A stretch of 64,000 nt of DNA, taken from NCBI GenBank assembly GCA_044371425.1, contig JBILTR010000011.1:1-64000 (forward strand). Direction: 5' to 3'. The notes beneath the pieces are model-generated. The model was not told the origin of the DNA and did not search any database. It was given only the letters and a program-made list of their open reading frames with translations. Positions 18,918 to 27,350 of the stretch are shown piece after piece. This stretch comes from JBEISR01 sp044371425. Lineage in GTDB: Bacteria > Planctomycetota > Planctomycetia > Pirellulales > Pirellulaceae. Within the stretch, counting starts at the first letter, position 1; each line of letters begins with the position of its first letter. The position numbers were made by a program, and so were the translations under genes.

Positions 18918-19244
18918 TCGATACCCTATATCGATCATGACGGTTTCGATGAAACACGCTTGCAACCTCTGCTCCCATTGATGTGGGATGCGGGCCATCT
19001 GGCAGATTCTTGGACGGGTTCATCAGAAGCGGCCGCTACGACAGGCTGTCGTGAGAACCAGGGCAATCTGATCCTGGAGATATGCCGTTATCCGTTCGTT
19101 GGCTTTCCTTGGGGATCCACCCTGAGGCATGAATTTGCTCGCTAACCAGAAGTATCGCCAGAGAAGAGCCAATAGAATCGGTGGAAACGATGTTAGCGTT
19201 GATCGCGATTTTGTTCTCCACGTTGGTCGGAGCGTTGGTGCCAA
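18918..19244. other. Intergenic gap between convergent genes
   Basis: No gene recognised. A perfect 8-bp inverted repeat, TGATCGAT (18915-18922) and ATCGATCA (18930-18937), straddles the stop codon of the oxidoreductase gene and may act as a weak terminator. Confidence 0.4.
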
Positions 19245-20630
19245 CTAGACCAGTGCACCGCTGTAGAGCGACTGGATCACCTGACCATTTCGCAAATGAT
19301 GGGGTCGCTGCAGCGGGTCGGTGAGCGTCGCGTCGTGCGGGACTCCCAGTGCGTGGAAGATGGTAGAGCAGACATCGGCGGGTGAGAAGGAATTCGAGAT
19401 GGGATAGGCGGCATGGGCATCGGTTTGTCCGATCACCTGGCCCCCCAGGATGCCAGCCCCCGCGAACAGGCCTGAGTAGGCATGTGCCCAGTGGTCGCGA
19501 CCAGGGATCTTTTCGCCAGGCAGGGTCGAAACCTTGGGAGTGCGTCCGAATTCTCCCATGACGATGACCAGCGTCTGATCTAGCAGCCCAGAGGCAGCAA
19601 GGTCGGTCATCAGAGCTTCCAGGCCCTGATCGAGTTGTGGGAGGAGGGTGTTCTTCAGTCGTCCCCAATTGTCGACATGGGTATCCCAGGTCTGCACGAT
19701 CCCCATGGCGGCCTGGACCATGGGCACCCCGGCTTCGACCAGTCTGCGTGCCAGGAGGAGAGACTGGCCGAATTTATTGCGGCCGTAGCGATCTCGGTCG
19801 CCATCGGTTTCCCTGGTCAACTGGAATGCCTGCTCCAGCCGCTCCGAGGAGAGCAGCTTGTGAGCCTGCTGCTGCTGGTCGCGGAAGGACGCCAGGCTGG
19901 TGGCTGAGGAGGGGGAAAGTCCGGAGTTGAATTGATCGAGCAGTTGACGGCGGCTGGTCCATCTCGCTGGATCGATCCCGTCGCGTCGCGATAGCGCATC
20001 GACGCGAAAGCCCTCCGCGCTGGGGTCGGCATTGATCTGCCAGGGATCGTGTTTGGCTCCTAGAAACCCGGCATGCTGGCCGGGCCAGGTGAGCGGGCCT
20101 TCGATGTAGTAGTTGGGAAGCGTGACGCCGGTTGGGATCCCATCGCTGCGGGGACGGAGGTAATCGAGCGCAGCGGCAAAGTTCGGAAAATCGCTCCGCG
20201 ACTCCACCCGATCCAGATCCGATCCACCGCGGGCAAGAGGTGTCTCGCGACCGGTCAGCGCCACATGGGTAGCCAGCAAATGGTTGTGCTCTCGATGAGC
20301 CATGGTGCGGAGGATCGCCCAACGATCGGTCTGTCTGGCCAGACGCGGAAGATGCTCGCTGAGCCGAATTCCGGGAAGGGTGGTCCCGATCGTCCCGAAT
20401 TCGCCTCGCACCTCCGCTGGCGCGTCGGGTTTTGGATCGAGCGTATCGAGCTGACTGGGACCGCCGCTGAGCAGCACGAGAAGGACCGACTTGGCCTTTG
20501 CAAAGCCATCCTCGCCAGCCAGCTGGCCCGCCGGCGATGTGGAGGGAAAAGGAAGCAGCGAACCGGCGACTCCTAGGCCCGCCATGCGCAGCACACCTCG
20601 TCGATCGATCGCAAATCGTGATGGTTCCAT
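19245..20630 (-). CDS. DUF1501 protein, Tat-exported sulfatase-like fold
   Basis: The product is about 461 aa. The N-terminus FAIDRRGVLRMAGLGVAGS carries a twin-arginine-like signal. The body matches DUF1501: VLLVLLSGGPSQLDTLDPKP, APAEVRGEFG, PGIRLSEHLP, QTWDTHVDNW, VIVMGEFGRTPKV, GRDHWAHAYS. This family belongs to the alkaline-phosphatase/sulfatase superfamily and is expanded in planctomycetes; substrates are unknown. It normally sits next to a DUF1549/DUF1553 cytochrome protein, but here it is alone. ATG 20630 is chosen because it starts the signal; the frame is open to 20759. Confidence 0.88.
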   Translation of the reverse strand: MEPSRFAIDRRGVLRMAGLGVAGSLLPFPSTSPAGQLAGEDGFAKAKSVLLVLLSGGPSQLDTLDPKPDAPAEVRGEFGTIGTTLPGIRLSEHLPRLARQTDRWAILRTMAHREHNHLLATHVALTGRETPLARGGSDLDRVESRSDFPNFAAALDYLRPRSDGIPTGVTLPNYYIEGPLTWPGQHAGFLGAKHDPWQINADPSAEGFRVDALSRRDGIDPARWTSRRQLLDQFNSGLSPSSATSLASFRDQQQQAHKLLSSERLEQAFQLTRETDGDRDRYGRNKFGQSLLLARRLVEAGVPMVQAAMGIVQTWDTHVDNWGRLKNTLLPQLDQGLEALMTDLAASGLLDQTLVIVMGEFGRTPKVSTLPGEKIPGRDHWAHAYSGLFAGAGILGGQVIGQTDAHAAYPISNSFSPADVCSTIFHALGVPHDATLTDPLQRPHHLRNGQVIQSLYSGALV

Positions 20631-20854
20631 GGTGAGGCGGGGACCTTGCGCTACGTTTCTTCTTTGGCCGTTCCTTCCATGATAGCTGGGGCGGGCGATC
20701 GATCGCCAGTGCAGAGGCGATCCCAGGAGCGGCGGTGTGCCCGTGGAGTCATCGACCAACTTCCCATCTTTTCCAAAGGAAACTTCTTTTTCGAGTCAAT
20801 CTGGCGCGTGAAGGGTTAATGCTATGAGTGATCCGATTTCGAGGAGGGCAGGGG

Positions 20855-21379
20855 ATGGACGAGCCAATCAAGCATGCGGCCAGGCAATGGACGCTGGTTC
20901 AGCCGGTGATCTCGGCCTGGATTCGGTCGGTGATCCACGACAAGACAGCGTGTGAGGATCTCCTTCAGGAGACTGCAGTAGCGGTCTTAGAGTCCGCCGC
21001 GAGGTATGACGCGCAGCGTCCGTTTCTTCCTTGGGCCATGGCGATCGCCCGCAACCAGATGCGACTTTATCTCCGCCGTCATCGACGGGATCGCTTGGTC
21101 TTCAGCGATCCCACGATCGACCTACTGGCGGAGACCTTTGAGCGTTCGTCGGATGGGTGGTCGGCGTCGCTGGAGCACCTCGACGATTGCCTTCGGAAGT
21201 TGGCGCCACACGCCACAGGGCTTTGCATGCTGCGCTACCGCGACGGATTGGGATTACTCGAGATCGGAGAACGTCTGGGGATGAGTGCAGCGGCGGTAGC
21301 CAAGGCGTTGCAAAGGGCTCGCGATGCGCTCCGTGAATGCATCATGAAACGTCGTTCCCAGGAGGAGCACCCAGGATGA
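20855..21379 (+). CDS. ECF sigma factor (planctomycete/verrucomicrobial type)
   Basis: The product is 174 aa. Region 2: ACEDLLQETAVAVLESAARY and RPFLPWAMAIARNQMRLYLR. Region 4 helix-turn-helix: GLLEIGERLGMSAAAVAKAL. A strong ribosome site (GGAGGG) lies before ATG 20855. It overlaps the downstream membrane protein by 4 bp (ATGA, 21376-21379), the standard layout of a sigma/anti-sigma pair. It should direct transcription of a specific regulon, probably including its own operon and the sulfatase. Confidence 0.88.
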   Translation: MDEPIKHAARQWTLVQPVISAWIRSVIHDKTACEDLLQETAVAVLESAARYDAQRPFLPWAMAIARNQMRLYLRRHRRDRLVFSDPTIDLLAETFERSSDGWSASLEHLDDCLRKLAPHATGLCMLRYRDGLGLLEIGERLGMSAAAVAKALQRARDALRECIMKRRSQEEHPG

Positions 21380-22389
21380 GCGATGCGAGCGATTCGGTGG
21401 CAGCCGCGATCTGGCAGTACTTCGATCGCCAGTTGACCCAGGAAGAGGTGGAAGACCTGGACCGTCGGTTGGCCGAGGATCCGGCGCAGCGAGAATTGTT
21501 TGTTCAATGCGCTCTATTGCATCAGAGACTGGGAGAGCATTGGAGCGATGAATCGGTTCGGAGCAGCAGCGAAGAGTTTCGAATGCGGGCCGAGCCAGCG
21601 AGGGCACATGGTCCGCAGGGGCTGCGGCGGATCGGATTGGCGATGGCAGCATCGCTGGCGCTTTTGGCGGTACTCTGGTTGGCGGTCGGTTCGCGTCCGG
21701 CGACTGCATCGGCCGAACTAAAGCGAGTGATCGCCCAGCAGAAGGTATTTGGCGATCGCACCTACCGTATCGCGGTGGAAGAGTCTTTTCCTATCCCATC
21801 GAAGCAGTTGGAGGAAGCATGGAGACCTCCCAAGCCCTCAATGGATGGGGCCATCCTGCATGTCCGTGGAACCGATCGATTCGTCTTGATCCGAACCACC
21901 GATGCGGGACTTCCTTTCTTGACGGGATGCGATGGTAGCAAAAGCTGGGTGGTCAAGCCGGATGGCCCGATTCGAATCAGCGCCGATCCCAGTCGATTCA
22001 GTCGCGATCTTCCCGGTCATGAATACGCGATGCCCTTCATTCAGATCGAATCGACCCTAAAGCAGCTACAGGAAGCGTTTCGAATCGAGTCATTGCCGGT
22101 GGAATCCGATGACGGGGAGCCTGACGGGACAGGGGCAGGCGGCGCCGAGGGGCGTGTCAGCCGTCTTCTTGTGGCGGTGAAGAAGCCTGGGCGACGTGGT
22201 CCTAAGCGCGTGGAGGTTACCTACGATGCCGCCAGTGGCGAGTTGATGCAGGTGCGGTTTGTCGATCTACCTTACGGCCCCAATCGATTGACGCTGCGCA
22301 TGACCAGACTTGAGCAGTTAGAGCTTCCAGAGAACTTTTTTGAGCATCGTCATCATCACGCAGCAGATCGAAGGATTGAGGCAGAGTGA
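21376..22389 (+). CDS. Anti-sigma-like membrane protein with LolA-like exported domain
   Basis: The product is 337 aa. The N-terminal ~75 residues resemble the cytosolic sigma-binding helices of planctomycete anti-sigma proteins (IWQYFDRQLTQEEVEDLDRR, AEDPAQRELFVQ). One membrane helix lies near residues 95-115 (LAMAASLALLAVLWLAVG). The remaining ~220 residues should be outside the cytoplasm and have a LolA/MucB-like pattern: VRGTDRFVLIRT, GCDGSKSWVVKPDG, VTYDAASGELMQVRF. Coupled by overlap to both the sigma gene and the sulfatase gene. The extracytoplasmic domain may sense the signal that frees the sigma factor; this is an inference. Confidence 0.75.
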   Translation: MSDASDSVAAAIWQYFDRQLTQEEVEDLDRRLAEDPAQRELFVQCALLHQRLGEHWSDESVRSSSEEFRMRAEPARAHGPQGLRRIGLAMAASLALLAVLWLAVGSRPATASAELKRVIAQQKVFGDRTYRIAVEESFPIPSKQLEEAWRPPKPSMDGAILHVRGTDRFVLIRTTDAGLPFLTGCDGSKSWVVKPDGPIRISADPSRFSRDLPGHEYAMPFIQIESTLKQLQEAFRIESLPVESDDGEPDGTGAGGAEGRVSRLLVAVKKPGRRGPKRVEVTYDAASGELMQVRFVDLPYGPNRLTLRMTRLEQLELPENFFEHRHHHAADRRIEAE

Positions 22390-22457
22390 GCGACATGGTC
22401 GAAATCATGGTTGGCATTCCCAGTTCGTTCTCTACTTTCGATCGATGGACTCTCATC

Positions 22458-23882
22458 ATGCAAGCAAGTCGGCATGCGATCCTGGCGTTCTTGGCTGCTA
22501 TCTGCCTTTGGCATGGCGGCTTTTCCTATGCGATCGCAGACGATCGCCCGAACATGGTCCTGATGCTATCGGACGATCAGGGATGGAGTGGATTGTCGGT
22601 GGCGATGGATCCGGAGATTCCCGAGTCGAGAAGCCGCGTGATCGAGACGCCTCATCTGGAGTCGTTTGCAGAGCAAGGCATGCGATTCACTCAAGGCTAC
22701 GCCCCAGCTTCGGTCTGCTCTCCGACACGCATCAGCCTACAGACCGGAAAAAGTCCCGCCAGGATGCAGTGGACCAAGGCGGCGCCGCCGGAGAGCGGCA
22801 GGCTATTGATCGAGCCGCCGTTGATCAAGCGGATCGACCAGCGTGAGATCACTCTGGGAGAAATGCTGCGAGAGGCTGGCTACGCCACAGCCCATTACGG
22901 TAAATGGCATCTGGGTGGCGGTGGACCAGGAGAGCATGGCTACGATGAACATGATGGAGATACTGGCAACGAGCAGGCCTTCAAGTTCCAGGATCCCAAT
23001 CCAGTCGACATCTTCGGAATGGCTGAGCGAGCGGCTCACTTCATGGAGAAAAGCCGAGATCGCGGTAAACCCTTCTTCATCCAGCTTTCCTGGAATGCAT
23101 TGCATGCCTCCGAAAATGCCAGTCAGAAAGCGCTGGCGAAGTACGAATCGAAGATGGGAGCTGCCAACCGTAAAGCAGTCACCACCGCCGCCATCTCCGA
23201 AGATCTCGATCGCGGTGTTGGAAAGGTGCTTGGAGCAATCGAGGCCCTTGGGCTGACCGACACAACCTATGTCCTCTATATGTCGGACAATGGTGCGGGT
23301 GGAGGGAGCAAAACGCTGCGGGGTGGCAAAGGAGGAATGTGGGAAGGTGGGATCCGTGTGCCGATGATTCTGCGCGGGCCTGGAATCCAGGCAGGCTCCA
23401 TCTGCCGCACTGCGGTTGTCGGTTATGACTGGTTCCCTACTTTCTGCCAATGGGCTGGGATCCCATCCGATCAACTGCCAAACCGAATCGATGGTGGTTC
23501 GCTGATCCCCTTGCTAAAAGACCCAAAGGACGGAAAGGTGATCCGGCCTCGAGAGGAATTGATCTTTCATTTTCCTCATTACCAAGGGGATGCACCGCAC
23601 ACGGCGATTCGATTGGGGAAACTGAAGCTGATCCACTTCTACGAAGATGGCACCGATCTCTTGTTCGATCTTGAAGACGACCCGAGAGAATCCCGCGACT
23701 TGGCCGCTCAGCGAAGCGCTGATGTCCAGTTGCTGAAGGCTCGGATGGATGCGTACCTCCGAGAAGTGGAGGCTGGTTTACCCAAGCCCAATCCGGACTT
23801 CCAGGCGGAAGCCAACCCGCCCGCTAGCCGTAGAAACCGACGATCAGACCGAGGCAATCGCTCGAGGAATGGCAAGCCGTGA
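22458..23882 (+). CDS. Arylsulfatase-type sulfatase, exported
   Basis: The product is about 474 aa. A signal peptide (HAILAFLAAICLWHGGFSYA) precedes the type I sulfatase core. Metal site: NMVLMLSDDQGW. Formylglycine signature: ASVCSPTRISLQTGKSPARM, with the Cys-x-Pro-x-Arg motif intact (C-S-P-T-R). Others: HYGKWHLGGGG, LYMSDNGAG. It should hydrolyse sulfate esters, probably of polysaccharides, outside the cytoplasm. The C-terminal tail is very basic (Arg/Asn repeats), unusual and possibly for binding anionic polymer. Frame begins at GTG 22386, overlapping the anti-sigma gene stop; the internal ATG 22458 directly precedes the signal peptide and is preferred. Confidence 0.88.
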   Translation: MQASRHAILAFLAAICLWHGGFSYAIADDRPNMVLMLSDDQGWSGLSVAMDPEIPESRSRVIETPHLESFAEQGMRFTQGYAPASVCSPTRISLQTGKSPARMQWTKAAPPESGRLLIEPPLIKRIDQREITLGEMLREAGYATAHYGKWHLGGGGPGEHGYDEHDGDTGNEQAFKFQDPNPVDIFGMAERAAHFMEKSRDRGKPFFIQLSWNALHASENASQKALAKYESKMGAANRKAVTTAAISEDLDRGVGKVLGAIEALGLTDTTYVLYMSDNGAGGGSKTLRGGKGGMWEGGIRVPMILRGPGIQAGSICRTAVVGYDWFPTFCQWAGIPSDQLPNRIDGGSLIPLLKDPKDGKVIRPREELIFHFPHYQGDAPHTAIRLGKLKLIHFYEDGTDLLFDLEDDPRESRDLAAQRSADVQLLKARMDAYLREVEAGLPKPNPDFQAEANPPASRRNRRSDRGNRSRNGKP

Positions 23883-23952
23883 ACCGTGGCTATCGGTGCT
23901 AGCACAAGTCGCATCCAGATGCTGCTTGGCCGTCGGATATCACGGTTTTTTT
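23883..23952 (+). terminator. Possible terminator of the sigma/sulfatase operon
   Basis: ACCGTG (23883-23888) can pair with CACGGT (23941-23946), and a shorter stem CCGT/ACGG sits immediately before seven Ts at 23946-23952. Stems are weak. Confidence 0.35.
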
Positions 23953-24024
23953 CATGGTCCCGGATCCCTTGACGGATCGATCCCTGCAGGGCGCGAAGAA
24001 TTTTTTGGGGACCCAAAAGCCCAA

Positions 24025-24054
24025 TTGATCTTGGGGAGAACGGTTGCCTACACT
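24025..24054 (+). promoter_or_regulatory. Candidate promoter for the Cys-rich protein gene
   Basis: TTGATC (24025-24030) and TACACT (24049-24054) with an 18-bp spacer resemble sigma-70-type -35 and -10 boxes. They are placed just upstream of the structured leader. Confidence 0.4.
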
Positions 24055-24149
24055 CAGCCCGTGGAGATGGCTGGATAGACGACTGCGAGCGTTGCGAAAG
24101 AGGGATTCTCCGTTGCAACGTCTCCACTTGGGAAGTCGTCTTGAGAATC
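24055..24149 (+). ncRNA. Candidate structured 5' leader with interlocking pairings
   Basis: Five perfectly complementary segment pairs fall within 95 nt: CAGCC 24055-24059 / GGCTG 24069-24073; GTGGAGA 24061-24067 / TCTCCAC 24121-24127; AGACGACT 24077-24084 / AGTCGTCT 24134-24141; CGTTGC 24090-24095 / GCAACG 24115-24120; GATTCTC 24104-24110 / GAGAATC 24143-24149. Several cross, so the RNA could form a nested double pseudoknot or switch between folds. It ends about 60 nt before the start of the Cys-rich protein gene. No known riboswitch class was recognised. The central three pairs have the order seen in HDV-like ribozymes, but no catalytic cytosine is found in the expected junction. Confidence 0.45.
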
Positions 24150-24210
24150 GCCATCGCATGTGCAGCGTTTGCCAAGGGACGGAGTGTCTTAATCGAGGAG
24201 GAGGAACTCC

Positions 24211-24660
24211 ATGTCGACAGTTTTGATGGATCGGTATCCCACCAATGCGAACCACCCGGCCTCCGGGAATCCATCGCCGATGGTTGGGAATTCGTGCATT
24301 CTTCCGCGATGCACGCTGCGGTTTGAGAAGTGTGAAGGTGGTCTGAAGATCTCCTGCTGTTGCGACGATGATGTCGCATGCGGAGCCCTTCAGAATCTCT
24401 GCAAGATGCTCCAGGGGGGTGTCTGCAACTGCTGCTGTCTGTGGAACGGTCAGGTGGTCTTCCAGTGCAATCTTTGCTGTGGGCACACCAAATGTGAGTT
24501 GACCGAGAACGGTTGCTGCATCACCTGCTGCAGCGGCGACGCTGCTTGCTGCCGTATGCTGCAGTCGTGCTGCGACGCCTTGTGCGCCTGCTGCGATGCA
24601 GGTTGCTCCTGCTGCATCTCCTTCGGTGGAAATCCGATCTGCTGCGGTACCAGTTGCTGA
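24211..24660 (+). CDS. Small cysteine-rich protein of unknown function (33 Cys in 149 residues)
   Basis: The product is 149 aa with 33 cysteines (22%), many as CC or CCC: ISCCCDDDVACG, NCCCLWNG, CNLCCGHTKC, NGCCITCCSGDAACC, CCDALCACCDAGCSCC. There is no signal peptide or membrane helix. The first 30 residues are Cys-free. GAGGAGGAGG stands directly upstream of ATG 24211, one of the strongest ribosome sites in the window. The regular Cys spacing suggests metal binding or extensive disulfide linkage. Similar Cys-rich hypothetical proteins seem familiar from planctomycetes, but no function is known to me. A terminator follows, so it is probably a single-gene transcript. Confidence 0.75.
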   Translation: MSTVLMDRYPTNANHPASGNPSPMVGNSCILPRCTLRFEKCEGGLKISCCCDDDVACGALQNLCKMLQGGVCNCCCLWNGQVVFQCNLCCGHTKCELTENGCCITCCSGDAACCRMLQSCCDALCACCDAGCSCCISFGGNPICCGTSC

Positions 24661-24679
24661 GCCGGGATCGACAACAGAA

Positions 24680-24725
24680 GCCTGCTTGGCGAGTCCCGCA
24701 AGGGGCTCGTCGCGCAGGCGTTTTT
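24680..24725 (+). terminator. Rho-independent-type terminator after the Cys-rich gene
   Basis: GCCTGC at 24680 pairs with GCAGGC ending at 24719, extended inward by CGAG/CTCG with mismatches, and TTTTT follows at about 24721-24725. Confidence 0.6.
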
Positions 24726-25048
24726 CGGACCGCCCAACCATTCATTCAGTCGATGGCGAGGCACCGCGACACAACCCTTCCATGCTGGAACTGTGGTCCC
24801 ATCATCGCGGTATGGCGCGATCCGTCCGGTTCTTTAGCGAGAGCCGACGCATACCGGAGGCCCTGTGCTTTTCCGCTACGCTATGGATGTTTCCTGAAGG
24901 AGTTTCGGGACTTCCCGTGGTGGCTGATCTGGTTCTTGGAAGAGTGGATCGCTAGGATGCCACACGGTTTTCGCTCTTAAGACCGGAAGAAGAATCTCGA
25001 TCGACTGCCGCTTGAACTCCCCTCTGGCCTTTTGTGGAATGTCGCATC
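24726..25048. other. Intergenic stretch without recognised content
   Basis: Frames here have no recognisable protein features, ribosome sites or repeats. Confidence 0.4.
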
Positions 25049-25276
25049 ATGGAACGCAATCGCATTCGCAAGTACGAGGCGATCTGGAGTGCCTCCAGCG
25101 AACCGAAGGAACGTCCTGCAGACCTAGTTCCCGAGGGCTTTGTGGCGGTGCCGATGGAGATACTCCCTGGAGGTCAGCGGGAGCAATTGATCGCCAATAA
25201 AGAGCTATATGACTACGCCTATCAGCAGGCGATTCGCGAGGCGAACAAGAGGCTCTTCTGCGACTGGACGATCTGA
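25049..25276 (+). CDS. Small conserved-looking hypothetical protein
   Basis: The product is 75 aa, charged, without signal peptide or membrane segment. The N-terminal half is basic (MERNRIRKYEAIWSA). The C-terminal half is helical with the pattern QQAIREANKRLFCDW. I do not recognise a family. Composition and codon use look like real coding sequence. ATG 25049 is preferred over 25034. No clear ribosome site is visible, which lowers confidence. Confidence 0.5.
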   Translation: MERNRIRKYEAIWSASSEPKERPADLVPEGFVAVPMEILPGGQREQLIANKELYDYAYQQAIREANKRLFCDWTI

Positions 25277-25429
25277 GTCGTCCCTCATCTTCCAGGACCG
25301 ACTATTCGGCCAGTCGTTGAATCGCTGTTTCAACGACCGTTGTTTCAACAGCTTTCCTGAGGATGGCAATAATTAGCTTGCCAGCACCAAGTGCTGGTGC
25401 GACCCCGCAGAGAAATCGTACCGATCCGC

Positions 25430-27031
25430 TTAGGGGGTGGGACCGGGAATAGCACCGCCCGACTGGACGGAAACCATGGTGCTGTGAAGGTCCTTCAGCT
25501 TTTGGTAGCTGCTGGCGATGGAGGTGGTCAGTGCATCCAGTTCCGCCTGCAGTCGCTGAGACTCCGCAAGGATGACAGCCTGTTCTTTTTGGACTTGAGC
25601 CAAGTCGAGGTCGAGTTTGCGGCGTTCCACCTGCTTGGCGGTCAGTTGGGCCTGGCCTTTCTGATTGGTGTCGTCGAGCAAACCTTTTTCGCGAGTCAGC
25701 ACCGTCAGTTGCTGGATGGCTTCGATGGTCCGCTGACGCGAATCGCGGAACGCGTATTCGTAGTTGTTGAGCGGACGGACATAGATGCTCTTGACCGCCT
25801 CGGCAACCCCCAGACGGATTAGATCCTGAGCGGCATCGAATCCGAAAACTCGCTTGTCTCCGGGCTTGAACTTCACTTCTGCCTCTTCGCCACCGCGCTT
25901 GAGCCGGGCATCGACACTTCGGCCGCTCAGGTCGTAATAGCCGCCGTCGGTCGAGGAGCGTTGTTCCTTGCTGTCGACGTCGATGGTGTGCTCTTTGGTG
26001 AATTGCAGGAGAACCCAGGTCGCTTCGGGCGGCGTGCCATCAGGAGCCTGCTGGCCATCCAGCAGATAGGATCGGAGCACCGAGCCTTTGCGGAGGTTGA
26101 AGTCGACTTTTCCTGCAACGACCAGGGGCGGATTGGCATCAAGCGTCTCTTTGCCTGTTCGAAGCAGTTGGGAGATGGCATCGGGATCCATGCGTCCAAA
26201 CAGTTCATCCGCTGAAGGTTCTGATCCTTCGGCCGCGAAGGCTTCATGCGAATCGAGCGGCATTAGTTCGTAGATGGTCCAGCGGCTGATCTGGCCGGAA
26301 TTGATGACCGCCAGTTGGTCGGGAAGAAGCTGCTGGATTGGTTTCAGTTTGGCGTCGGCACCTTGGCTTTCGTCGACAAGGTACTCACCAAGATAAAGAG
26401 TCGGGAGGAATCGACCGGACGCATCCGGGGTTTCACCGAACACATAGACCACCAGCTTGGCCGGCAACGTGCCTTCAGCTGGGCCGGCGGCAGGTGGCGC
26501 AGCGGCTCCTGGTTGATCGCTGGGAGATGGGGCGGCAGGGGGCGCGCCCGGAGCACCAGCAGCAGGAGCAGGAGCACCTGCTGGATTGGCATTGATCGGC
26601 GGATTGACTCCACCGGGAGACGCTGCCTGCTGCACCCGCACCGAGACGCCATCGGGTTTGACATCCAGCACCTGGGCGCCGCGCCAGACACGGCCTCGGT
26701 CCATCGTCAGTCGTGTCAGTTTACCCAGAACCGGAAGGAGGGCTTCATCGGTTTCCTTGGTGCTGGTCAGGTCGCCGTTTTTCAGCGCCTGCTCTTGCTT
26801 CACCAAGTCCTCCAGTTGGACCTTCTTCTTGTCATGTACCTTCACCCAGCCGACGCGCCGTTTGGCGACGCCACCGGCGGCGAAGAGGAACACCAAAGTC
26901 GAGAGAAAGATGAAGACCAGCGAGGTGACTTGCAGCCCCCCCCAAGTCTTGGCTGCTTTGACCAGCAGGACCAAAAAGACAATGAAGGCGACGAGCAACC
27001 CAATGAGAAGAAGAATGCCAGTAATTTCCAT
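25430..27031 (-). CDS. Membrane protein with two N-terminal helices and coiled-coil C-terminus, unknown function
   Basis: The product is 533 aa. Two membrane helices are at the N-terminus (ITGILLLIGLLVAFIVFLVL and SLVFIFLSTLVFLFAAGG), then a short coiled coil (KKKVQLEDLVKQEQALKNG). An Ala/Pro/Gly-rich linker lies near residues 145-190 (APAPAAGAPGAPPAAPSP). A folded central region of about 250 residues (VYVFGETPDASGRFLPTLYL; GGYYDLSGRSVDARLKRGGE) is followed by a C-terminal coiled coil (about residues 455-515). No domain is recognised. The layout suggests a membrane-anchored scaffold facing the periplasm. It is divergent from the TolC-like gene with 385 bp between them; functional linkage is only a guess. 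ATG 27031 chosen because the first helix starts there. Confidence 0.75.
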   Translation of the reverse strand: MEITGILLLIGLLVAFIVFLVLLVKAAKTWGGLQVTSLVFIFLSTLVFLFAAGGVAKRRVGWVKVHDKKKVQLEDLVKQEQALKNGDLTSTKETDEALLPVLGKLTRLTMDRGRVWRGAQVLDVKPDGVSVRVQQAASPGGVNPPINANPAGAPAPAAGAPGAPPAAPSPSDQPGAAAPPAAGPAEGTLPAKLVVYVFGETPDASGRFLPTLYLGEYLVDESQGADAKLKPIQQLLPDQLAVINSGQISRWTIYELMPLDSHEAFAAEGSEPSADELFGRMDPDAISQLLRTGKETLDANPPLVVAGKVDFNLRKGSVLRSYLLDGQQAPDGTPPEATWVLLQFTKEHTIDVDSKEQRSSTDGGYYDLSGRSVDARLKRGGEEAEVKFKPGDKRVFGFDAAQDLIRLGVAEAVKSIYVRPLNNYEYAFRDSRQRTIEAIQQLTVLTREKGLLDDTNQKGQAQLTAKQVERRKLDLDLAQVQKEQAVILAESQRLQAELDALTTSIASSYQKLKDLHSTMVSVQSGGAIPGPTP

Positions 27032-27350
27032 GGGGTCGCTATCCCGTCGGGTCGTACATGGACCGCTTGTCGCGGACGCGCAAAAAAGAGGTCGCCAGTT
27101 GATAGTAAGTGGGGGGATTTGGGGTGTCAAGCAAACGCTTGAGGCACCCGCTTCGTCGGTCGATTCCTCGGGTTCTTCGGGGCTTATCGGTTCGAGGAGG
27201 GGTGTTCGAGCAGGTCATCCAGGGTGCTGGAGAGGCTTTTCCGCAGGGGTGGCCTGCGTAATCGGACGTTCGACAGGGGGGCAACGGCAGGGGTTTCCCG
27301 AAGCGAAAACCCTGGCTGTTCCGCAAAGTCGATCCATTTTGACTGGATGA

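Noticed and set aside
19023..19244. 73-codon frame downstream of the DUF1501 gene
   Set aside because: No ribosome site or recognisable sequence; region lies past the stops of convergent genes.
24055..24149. HDV-like self-cleaving ribozyme
   Set aside because: The topology of three pairings fits, but the third helix and its loop are longer than usual and the junction before the last strand has no cytosine to act as catalyst.
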